A DNA stretch of 6,726 bases from an uncultured Sphingobium sp. (GTDB lineage Bacteria; Pseudomonadota; Alphaproteobacteria; Sphingomonadales; Sphingomonadaceae), in NCBI GenBank assembly GCA_913773715.1, contig CAJYHD010000400.1, forward strand, positions 1-6,726, read 5' to 3'. The position numbers were made by a program, and so were the translations under genes. Positions 1 to 5,429 of this stretch are shown here, piece after piece; the first letter of the stretch is position 1; each line of letters begins with the position of its first letter. The notes below the pieces were generated by a model. It saw only the letters and a program-made list of their open reading frames with translations. It had not been told where the DNA came from and ran no database searches.

Positions 1-1089
1 ATTGTGATCGGCTTCGCCTTTGGTGGCCTCGGCGACCGGATCGCGAACAGCGATCTGCGCCCACCGGTGGGCGTCGCCATGCCCGCCGCCGACTTCGCAC
101 GCATGGAGCGCGCGCACCGAAGGCTGGCCGAGGGTATGGGGGCGAAGGGGCTGCCTGTGCTCCGCCGCCTGCCGCTCTCCCCCGCCCCCCGCGATCAACT
201 GGCGCGCGCGGATGTCGGCGTCATCGCCATCGTCTCGGGAACGATCGACAAGCCTGTTCTTACCGGCAAACCCGACGATATTGAGCGATTGGAGGGGGAC
301 GTCAGCCTGATCGCCAGCGCGGCGCGTGCGGAAGATGCGTTGCGCCCGGTACGGGTGGAACGCCGCCCGGTCGCCGAGAGCGTCGGTGCGGACGTGCAGG
401 GTCAGATGCTGATCGGGCGCATGGGGCAGGTCGTCATCTTCTTCCTCACCATCCTGCTTGCGGGCATGATCCTCTCCAATCTCGTGGAGGAAAAGACCAA
501 CAAGATCATCGAGATCCTGGCCGCCGCCGTGCCGATCGACTCCATTTTCCTCGGCAAGCTGATGGCGATGCTGGCGATGAGCTTTGTCGGTATCGCCTTT
601 TGGGGGACGAGTGCGTTTGTGCTCCTGTTGGCGTTGGGTGTGCATCCGGGCGCCATGCCCGCCCCTGCCGTCGGCTGGCCCGCCTTCCTGATGCTGGGCG
701 TCATCTATTTCGCGATGGCCTATACGCTGCTCGGGTCGCTTTTCATCGGTATCGGCGCGCAGGCGGCAACCGTGCGCGAAGTTCAGACGCTCAACATGCC
801 CGTCACCATGGGGCAGATGCTGATCTTCTTCTTTGCGAGCTATGCCGTCGATCATGCGGGATCGCGCGCCGAGATTGCCGCGAGCATCTTCCCGTTCAGT
901 TCCCCCTTCGCGATGATCGCGCGCGCGGGCCATGATCCCGCGATCTGGCCGCATCTGCTGGCAATCGTCTGGCAGGCGATCTTCGTCGCGCTTATCATCC
1001 GTATCGGCGTGCTGCTGTTCCGCCGCCATGTGATGCAGTCGGGCGGACGTTGGTGGCGCGGGCTTTTCAGCGGACGCGGTAGAGCCTGA
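1..1089 (+). CDS. ABC-2 type (NatB-like) exporter permease, 5'-truncated
   Basis: This is the C-terminal 362 residues of an inner-membrane permease of the ABC-2 superfamily, which pairs with a separate ATPase to export a substrate such as a drug, ion or lipid. The reading frame is open from base 1, so the GTG at base 4 is an internal codon and the real start lies upstream. The first ~135 residues are a soluble, probably periplasmic region. About five or six hydrophobic segments follow, near residues 141-161, 185-212, 227-252, 267-283, 293-308 and 317-340. The stretch VEEKTNKIIEIL followed by FLGKLMAM (about residues 162-191) is the cytoplasmic signature of NatB/YhaP-type permeases, and FPFSSPFAMIAR (about 297-308) matches the conserved region before the last helix. 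Members are usually 380-450 residues, so roughly the first helix is missing. The ATPase partner should lie upstream, outside the window. The substrate is unknown. Its 3' end overlaps the convergent membrane-protein gene by 23 bp. Confidence 0.85.
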   Translation: MVIGFAFGGLGDRIANSDLRPPVGVAMPAADFARMERAHRRLAEGMGAKGLPVLRRLPLSPAPRDQLARADVGVIAIVSGTIDKPVLTGKPDDIERLEGDVSLIASAARAEDALRPVRVERRPVAESVGADVQGQMLIGRMGQVVIFFLTILLAGMILSNLVEEKTNKIIEILAAAVPIDSIFLGKLMAMLAMSFVGIAFWGTSAFVLLLALGVHPGAMPAPAVGWPAFLMLGVIYFAMAYTLLGSLFIGIGAQAATVREVQTLNMPVTMGQMLIFFFASYAVDHAGSRAEIAASIFPFSSPFAMIARAGHDPAIWPHLLAIVWQAIFVALIIRIGVLLFRRHVMQSGGRWWRGLFSGRGRA

Positions 1090-2851
1090 GCGGCGGAGCG
1101 ATGGGCACATATTCGAGCCAGGCGGGATGCTGCCCCTTCGCGAGCAGGGCGGCGAGGCCACCGGGATTTTCACGCGCATAGACGCGCATTTCATTGAGGT
1201 CGCCGCATCCCACGACATAGGCGGCGCTGGTGCGGCCAATGATCGCGCGTGCCTCATCGGGCGCATCGACGAAGCCTTCGATCACCGCCGTAATCCCCTG
1301 CGCATTGCGATGATGCGCCGTACCGATCACACGATGGCGGGTCTGGACGAGGATGTCGGGGCCAAGGTCGATCGGCGCAAAGAGCGTGGTGGGCGGGAGC
1401 GCCCGGAGCGGTGCCAATGCGGCAGCGGCGCGGCAATTGGCGCTGGCTTTCGACGCGCCTTCCGGCTCCGAGGTAAGCGCGACCCACGCCGCGCAAATGC
1501 CCGCGGGCGTGAGCAGCACGAGCGCGACCGATCCGCCGACCCGCGCCAGTGCGAGGCGCGATGCCTGCGCCTTGGCGAACAGGCGCAGGATTGCCCAGCC
1601 AAGTCCCGGCAACGCAAACAGGTGCGCCACCGACAGTGCGCGCAGCACGCCTAGCGAGACGGCCACCGCGCCGATCAACGCAGCGAGCAGGGTGAGCCAG
1701 CGATAGCGCTCGGCCCCGCGCGTAAACCACGCGGCGCAGCTTGTGGCGATCAGGCCTGCGATGGCGGGCAGCAGGATCACGCCCTGCATCGAAAGCGTCT
1801 GTTCCCAGATCGGTCGCCCTTCCATCACCTGCAAGTACCACAGGCGATAGGCGAGCGGGCCGAGTGCGGCGAAGGGGTCGCCGGTCAGGCAGGGGCCACT
1901 CGTTAGCAGGAACGTGATAAGCGCCACCGCGCCCCCTATCGCCATGACGCCAAACCGCCGTGTCGCGCTGGCGAGGCCGAGCAAGTGTGCAGCAAGCGCT
2001 GTGGCTACGGAGAGGGCGACGAGCGGCCAGACATAAACGTAGGAGAGCGCGTCGCATTGGCGCGCGAAAATCGCGCCCGGTCCGCGTAGCGCGATCAGCA
2101 ACAGCAAGGCTGCTGCGCCGAGCAGGATCGCAAAGCCGAGGAAGCGGAGCGCCTCTTCGCGTGCGATCCACTGGCGGACGGCGAAGATGGCGCAGACGAG
2201 CGCGGCATAGGGCAGCGCTTCGCTCGAAATCTGGAGCCAGAGCGCGACCGCCGCCGCCGCGATTATGCCGCCGCGCAGCGGACGCGGATCGGTCATGCCG
2301 CACAGCGCGATCCCCGCCAGCATGATCTGCCAGCCATGATGGTCGATCCGCAGCGGGGTGAACTGGACGAGGATGGAGGGTGCTGTCGCCAGCATCGCGA
2401 CGCAGAGCAGCGCGAGCCGATCGCCGCCGAACCGCCGCGCAACCACGAACGTCACCGCGACGAGGCCACTGAGCAGTAGTAGTGGCACGATGATACAGGC
2501 CAGCATTTCCGCGACCGCGCCGCCCATCAATGGGCGCAGCAACAGGATCAGCCCCGCGATTGGCATGTCCACGACGCGCGACCAGTGCATCGGGCCACCA
2601 TGGGGTGGATTCACGCGGTGCTGGCTGATGTCCCAGAATGCCTGGCCATTGATCCAGTCGCGCACTTGCGCCAGCCGCATCGCGTCATCGGGATCGCGAA
2701 AGGCGAGGCTCGAAAAACCGCCATGATAGAGCCACAGCATCGCTGCCGCGCAAAAAGCCCAGACGAGCGCGGCCCATAGCGGGGCGCGCGCTATATCGAT
2801 CCCGGATTGGAGATCAGGCTTTGGCAAAGATGCCATATCTGCGGATCGCAT
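1067..2851 (-). CDS. Polytopic GT-C-like membrane protein with STT3/PglB-type motifs
   Basis: A 594-residue membrane protein with a short cytoplasmic N-terminus, about 11-13 hydrophobic segments between residues 25 and 460, and a soluble C-terminal domain of ~130 residues, presumably periplasmic. Three motifs recall GT-C glycosyltransferases of the oligosaccharyltransferase type. An acidic DPDD (53-56) follows the first helix, where GT-C enzymes carry their metal-binding DxD. RIDHHGWQ (168-175) resembles the second acidic loop motif. VMEGRPIW (342-349) resembles the SVSE/TIxE loop. The hallmark WWDYG acceptor-binding motif of true STT3 is absent, so the acceptor may not be an Asn sequon. GT-C enzymes transfer sugars from polyprenyl-phosphate donors on the outer face of the membrane; applying that role here is inference. 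It is the last gene of the operon and overlaps gtrA by 38 bp, or by 23 bp if the in-frame ATG at 2836 is used. Neither start has a convincing Shine-Dalgarno, which suggests translational coupling to gtrA. It could also be an uncharacterised integral membrane protein with no transferase activity. Confidence 0.7.
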   Translation of the reverse strand: MRSADMASLPKPDLQSGIDIARAPLWAALVWAFCAAAMLWLYHGGFSSLAFRDPDDAMRLAQVRDWINGQAFWDISQHRVNPPHGGPMHWSRVVDMPIAGLILLLRPLMGGAVAEMLACIIVPLLLLSGLVAVTFVVARRFGGDRLALLCVAMLATAPSILVQFTPLRIDHHGWQIMLAGIALCGMTDPRPLRGGIIAAAAVALWLQISSEALPYAALVCAIFAVRQWIAREEALRFLGFAILLGAAALLLLIALRGPGAIFARQCDALSYVYVWPLVALSVATALAAHLLGLASATRRFGVMAIGGAVALITFLLTSGPCLTGDPFAALGPLAYRLWYLQVMEGRPIWEQTLSMQGVILLPAIAGLIATSCAAWFTRGAERYRWLTLLAALIGAVAVSLGVLRALSVAHLFALPGLGWAILRLFAKAQASRLALARVGGSVALVLLTPAGICAAWVALTSEPEGASKASANCRAAAALAPLRALPPTTLFAPIDLGPDILVQTRHRVIGTAHHRNAQGITAVIEGFVDAPDEARAIIGRTSAAYVVGCGDLNEMRVYARENPGGLAALLAKGQHPAWLEYVPIAPPLRLYRVR

Positions 2852-3221
2852 AGACGGCGAGGAAGCTCAATATCACTGCCACCATCTTGGCGAGCGCAGG
2901 CGGTACACCGATCAACGTCAGACTTCCGACCAGCGACATGGTGATGGCGAGACCGACAAGCGCGCTGCCGACGAAGGCCGCGCGCTGCTTATGGCTCGCA
3001 CGCTCGCCGCCGGTGAAGACGAAGCGGATGCTGAGCAGCCAATGGACGACGAGGCCGGTGACATAGCCCGCAAACGCGGCGAGCATCGGTGTGACGCCCG
3101 CCCGGTCGAGCAGCAGGAACAGGCCCATGTCGGCCGACAGCGCGCAGACGCTGGCGAGCAGATAGCGGACGAAGGTCGCGCGGAACAGAGCCAGGAGCAG
3201 GAAGCGCCGCGCGGCCATCAT
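2814..3221 (-). CDS. GtrA-family small membrane protein
   Basis: A 135-residue, very hydrophobic protein with four predicted membrane segments, the size and shape of GtrA (GtrA/DPMS-like family). Members are thought to move or support polyprenyl-phosphate-linked sugars across the inner membrane for O-antigen, arabinogalactan or other surface glycans. Family features include FVRYLLAS in the first helix, a D in the SADMGLFLLL segment, the loop ending in RFVF after helix 2, and the closing KMVAV...RRYGIF. The usual NF before the RxxVF motif is replaced by HW (HWLLSIRFVF). The frame is open upstream to 3344, but that extension lies inside the oxidoreductase gene and is an arginine-rich stretch unlike GtrA. 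I therefore start at the ATG at 3221 (a second ATG follows at 3218), 5 bp after the upstream stop, with GAAGG about 13 bases before it. The GT2 synthase that commonly neighbours GtrA is not present here. Confidence 0.8.
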   Translation of the reverse strand: MMAARRFLLLALFRATFVRYLLASVCALSADMGLFLLLDRAGVTPMLAAFAGYVTGLVVHWLLSIRFVFTGGERASHKQRAAFVGSALVGLAITMSLVGSLTLIGVPPALAKMVAVILSFLAVYAIRRYGIFAKA

Positions 3222-3226
3222 GACTG

Positions 3227-4750
3227 TCAGGCTGCCTTCAAACGCGCGGGGACGTCGCGCACGCTCGACAGCGCAGCCTGCGTATCGGCATTCTGCCCTT
3301 CGTCGCCCGCCTCGTGATATTCGGCGTCTTCGTTGACCTGCCACACGTCATGAACGCGCGTGCCAGCGACAATATTCTTGACGGTCAGCATAGCCGTCAT
3401 CATCGCATGGTCCTGGTTGTTGTAGCGATGCATGCCGTTGCGGCCAACCATATGGAGCGTGGGATAGCGCGCTTCGAGTTCGCTGCGCATGGTCAGTACA
3501 TTGGCGGCATACTCATCATCATAGACGGGATACGCCTTCTCCTGCCGCACGACCGCGCCGTCCACGACATCTTGCGGATTGCAGAGGCCGAGCTGCGCCA
3601 TTTCCTTCGTCGCCAGTGCGATGAGATCGGCGTCGGACGAAGCCCAGAGGCCGTCGCCTTCGAAGCAGAAATATTCGAGGCCCACGCAGGCGAGCGAGGG
3701 ATCGGGCACCATTTCGGGCGACCAGCTGCGGAAATTCTGGATGCGGCCGACCTGCACCTTTGAATCATGGATGTAGATCCAGTTGTCGGGGAAGATGTCG
3801 TCCCCCTTCACCATCAGTGCGACGGTCAGGAAGTCGCGATATTTGAGGTCCATCGCCTGCGGGAGACTGGCGGGCAGCGGATGAATCCGTGCGGCGAGTT
3901 CGCGCATCGGCGCCGAGGAAATGACATGCGCGGCGTTGATGACGACTTCGCCATCCGGGCCGTTCGCGATCAGACGCCAGCGACCCGTCGCCTGATCTTC
4001 CTCCAGCCGCTTGAAGCTGTGCGCCATCAGCACGCAGTTGCCGCCCGCGACCACGAAGTCGCGTGCCGCGTCCCACATCATGCCCGGGCCAAGGCGCGGA
4101 TAGCGGAAGCTTTCCAGCAGCGTCTTGGTCGCCATGCCGTCATTGGGCTTCTTGTTAAGGCCGAGGCTGCGCTTCAGGCCGTCCTTCACAGCGCCCCAGA
4201 GCGACAGCCCCTTGATGCGCTGCGCCGCCCAATCCGCCGACATTTCATCGCACGGCATGCCCCAGACCTTTTCGGTGTAGGTCTTGAAAAAGATCGAGAA
4301 GAGCTTGTGACCAAAGGCATTTACGGTCCAGTCCTGGAAGGAGCGGACGTTGCGGTTCGGGAACAGCCGCGCCTTGGCGAAGCTCGCCATGCACAGGGTC
4401 GAGCGCCATACGCCGAGGTTCCACAGCGCCTCGAACGCGCGCAGCGGATAGCTGTAGAACTTGCCCTCATAATAGATGCGGCTCATGCGCGGGCGCTGGA
4501 TGAAGTCGTCGGGCAGGATCTCGTTCCAGAGATCGACCACCTGCTGCGACTTGGAAAAGAAGCGGTGGCCGCCAATGTCGAATCGGAAGCCGTTGAACTC
4601 CACCGTGCGGCTGATGCCGCCGACATAGACGGGGTCCTTCTCGATCACCGTCACCTTGTGGCCCTGTTTGGTCAGCAAATAGGCGGCGGTGAGACCGGCC
4701 GGCCCGGCCCCGATGATGGCGACATCCACGCTTTGATCGTCACGCGACAT
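3227..4750 (-). CDS. UDP-galactopyranose-mutase-like FAD-dependent oxidoreductase
   Basis: A 507-residue cytoplasmic flavoprotein, probably the first gene of the operon. The N-terminus has a Rossmann dinucleotide-binding fold: VAIIGAGPAGLTAAYLL with glycines at 14, 16 and 19, then the acidic E37 ending beta-2 (VTVIEKD). GGISRT and FDIGGHRFF (about 44-65) form the FAD/PPOX-type flavin contact. YEGKFYSYPL (94-103) and FFKTYTEKVWGMP (about 154-166) resemble the YTxKQW region of UDP-galactopyranose mutase. GRNGMHRYNNQDHAMMTAM (436-454) is the C-terminal flavin-binding stretch. A hydrophilic tail of ~50 residues follows. The family includes UDP-galactopyranose mutase, protoporphyrinogen oxidase and amine oxidases. 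The resemblance is closest to UGM-like proteins of polysaccharide loci, but the length (UGM is about 370-400 residues) and divergence mean the substrate is unknown. Many homologues are loosely labelled protoporphyrinogen oxidase, which I would not adopt. The ATG at 4750 is preceded, with a 10-base spacer, by GGGGA. Confidence 0.85.
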   Translation of the reverse strand: MSRDDQSVDVAIIGAGPAGLTAAYLLTKQGHKVTVIEKDPVYVGGISRTVEFNGFRFDIGGHRFFSKSQQVVDLWNEILPDDFIQRPRMSRIYYEGKFYSYPLRAFEALWNLGVWRSTLCMASFAKARLFPNRNVRSFQDWTVNAFGHKLFSIFFKTYTEKVWGMPCDEMSADWAAQRIKGLSLWGAVKDGLKRSLGLNKKPNDGMATKTLLESFRYPRLGPGMMWDAARDFVVAGGNCVLMAHSFKRLEEDQATGRWRLIANGPDGEVVINAAHVISSAPMRELAARIHPLPASLPQAMDLKYRDFLTVALMVKGDDIFPDNWIYIHDSKVQVGRIQNFRSWSPEMVPDPSLACVGLEYFCFEGDGLWASSDADLIALATKEMAQLGLCNPQDVVDGAVVRQEKAYPVYDDEYAANVLTMRSELEARYPTLHMVGRNGMHRYNNQDHAMMTAMLTVKNIVAGTRVHDVWQVNEDAEYHEAGDEGQNADTQAALSSVRDVPARLKAA

Positions 4751-4760
4751 GGCAGGCAGT

Positions 4761-4789
4761 TCCCCGTAAAATCTTTCGTGATCCGGGGA
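4761..4789 (-). promoter_or_regulatory. Leader hairpin overlapping the oxidoreductase ribosome binding site
   Basis: The complementary arms TCCCCG (4761-4766) and CGGGGA (4784-4789) can form a 6-bp, GC-rich stem with a 17-base loop. In the minus-strand transcript the 3' arm contains the only Shine-Dalgarno-like sequence (GGGGA, 10 bases before the ATG at 4750), so folding would mask the ribosome binding site. Pairing is seen in the sequence; any regulatory effect is inference. Confidence 0.35.
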
Positions 4790-4802
4790 TGAAGGAAATC
4801 CT

Positions 4803-4817
4803 CTAAGGACTGGTTAA
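4803..4817 (-). promoter_or_regulatory. Possible CtrA-like binding site upstream of the oxidoreductase operon
   Basis: Read on the minus strand, the site is TTAA, seven bases (CCAGTCC), then TTAG. This is one mismatch from the alphaproteobacterial CtrA consensus TTAA-N7-TTAA. It lies 52-66 bases upstream of the oxidoreductase ATG, where an activator or repressor site would be expected. I could not find a convincing -35/-10 pair nearby. One site of this length can arise by chance, so this is tentative. Confidence 0.3.
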
Positions 4818-4849
4818 TGGCGGGTAAGGATAATCACGCGCAACAAGCA

Positions 4850-4885
4850 AAAAGGGCCGCACCGATCATCCGGCACGGCCCTTTT
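4850..4885 (-). terminator. Intrinsic terminator of the urcA-family gene
   Basis: The arms AAAAGGGCCG (4850-4859) and CGGCCCTTTT (4876-4885) pair perfectly over 10 bp. Inside the 16-base loop a further CCG/CGG pair (4862-4864 with 4871-4873) can form. On the minus strand the hairpin ends in a run of five T (complement of 4849-4853), 24 bases after the urcA stop codon. The other strand also ends in four T, so it may act in both directions. It separates urcA from the oxidoreductase operon. Confidence 0.85.
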
Positions 4886-4908
4886 GATCATGAGGCGGAC
4901 TGGTGTCG

Positions 4909-5241
4909 TCAGCCCATACGCTGTGCGAGCGTGCTGAGATCGGCCCGCGCACCGTCCAGCGCCGTGCCATAGCAGGTGCGATAGTCGTCGGTCACGGGCA
5001 TGACCGAGCCGTTGACGTAACCGCAAACCTGCTTGGACGCGCGGATCAAACGATAGTCGGCGCGACGCAAACCGCTGTCGCTGGCGAGGTTGAGGTCGGC
5101 CACGGAGACGGACATCGATCGCGTCTGCGCACCTGTGTTGCCATCGACGATCACATTCATGTCGTTGCTGCCTGCGCTCGCCACACCGGGCAGCGCAAGC
5201 ACCATCGTGGCGGCCAGCGCCACCAGCGTCTTTCGGGTCAT
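4909..5241 (-). CDS. UrcA-family secreted small protein
   Basis: A 110-residue exported protein. Residues 1-23 form a Sec signal peptide: MTRK, a hydrophobic core (LVALAATMVLALPGV), then ASA with likely cleavage before G24. The mature ~87 residues match the UrcA pattern: alternating beta-type SMSVSVADLNLAS (42-54), then GLRRADYRLIRASKQVCG (57-74), a second cysteine in YRTCYGTAL (C90), and a C-terminal helix. C73 and C90 probably form a disulfide in the periplasm. The family is named for a Caulobacter gene induced by uranium; its biochemical function is unknown, and sphingomonads often carry several copies. The frame is open to 5421, but the upstream part shows no protein-like character and includes the purH-side hairpins. 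The ATG at 5241 has an excellent AGGAG seven bases before it and directly yields the signal peptide. An in-frame ATG at 5262 is a weaker alternative. Confidence 0.85.
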   Translation of the reverse strand: MTRKTLVALAATMVLALPGVASAGSNDMNVIVDGNTGAQTRSMSVSVADLNLASDSGLRRADYRLIRASKQVCGYVNGSVMPVTDDYRTCYGTALDGARADLSTLAQRMG

Positions 5242-5279
5242 CCTGTTTCTCCTGTCGAACATGCTATTTTTTGTTTCGC

Positions 5280-5304
5280 CCCAACGTCCGAAAAGGATTT
5301 TGGG
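5280..5304 (-). promoter_or_regulatory. Hairpin in the urcA leader
   Basis: CCCAA (5280-5284) pairs with TTGGG (5300-5304), and inside it TCC (5287-5289) pairs with GGA (5295-5297), giving a two-part hairpin in the untranslated leader about 40 bases before the urcA start. No T-run follows on the minus strand (the bases after it are CGAAACAAA), so it does not look like a terminator. It could stabilise the mRNA or be incidental. Confidence 0.3.
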
Positions 5305-5311
5305 TCCACGA

Positions 5312-5340
5312 TAAATAGGCGCCCACCGTGAAACTGAAAA
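5312..5340 (-). promoter_or_regulatory. Possible urcA promoter
   Basis: On the minus strand TTTTCA (5340-5335) and TATTTA (5317-5312) are separated by 17 bases, a sigma-70-like arrangement with a 4/6 match to TTGACA and a partial match to TATAAT. It lies after the purH-side hairpins and would give a leader of about 65 bases. The match is weak and offered only because a promoter is expected between the hairpins and urcA. Confidence 0.3.
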
Positions 5341-5342
5341 GA

Positions 5343-5364
5343 GGCCAGTTCGCGAAAAGTGGCC
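5343..5364 (-). terminator. Second hairpin downstream of purH, possible terminator
   Basis: GGCCA (5343-5347) pairs with TGGCC (5360-5364) around a 12-base loop containing the palindrome TTCGCGAA. On the minus strand the stem is followed by TCTTTTC, an imperfect U-tract. An alternative fold pairs 5339-5348 with 5371-5380 (AAGAGGCCAG with CTGGCTTTTT, two G-T pairs). It probably backs up the purH-proximal hairpin. Confidence 0.4.
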
Positions 5365-5392
5365 GAAAGCCTGGCTTTTTGCGGATGCGAAA

Positions 5393-5423
5393 GGATTGGA
5401 GGACACCCGAACGCCCTCCATCC
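5393..5423 (-). terminator. Hairpin directly after purH, likely terminator
   Basis: GGA plus TGGAGG (5393-5395 and 5397-5402, with T5396 bulged) pairs with CCTCCATCC (5415-5423), a 9-bp stem around a 12-base loop, beginning six bases after the purH stop codon. Only three T follow on the minus strand (TTTCGC), so termination may be partial or helped by the next hairpin. Confidence 0.55.
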
Positions 5424-5429
5424 AACAGC

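Noticed and set aside
1254..2303. Open 349-codon frame on the - strand, overlapping the GT-C-like gene in another frame
   Set aside because: It is Arg/Ala-rich with no hydrophobic or domain pattern, whereas the overlapping frame encodes a coherent membrane protein with motifs.
3222..3344. 41-residue N-terminal extension of the GtrA-like protein
   Set aside because: It lies wholly inside the oxidoreductase coding sequence, is arginine-rich, and the 135-residue form starting at 3221 matches usual GtrA length.
3767..4792. Open 341-codon frame on the + strand opposite the oxidoreductase gene
   Set aside because: It is antisense to a gene with clear flavoprotein motifs; its translation has no recognisable domain and is the Arg/His/Asp-rich type expected from GC-rich antisense frames.
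5339..5380. Terminator-like stem with a T5 tail on the + strand
   Set aside because: No plus-strand gene lies upstream for it to terminate; it is better explained as an alternative fold of the minus-strand hairpin after purH.
5242..5421. 60-residue N-terminal extension of the UrcA-family protein
   Set aside because: It would bury the signal peptide, and the ATG at 5241 has an ideally placed AGGAG.
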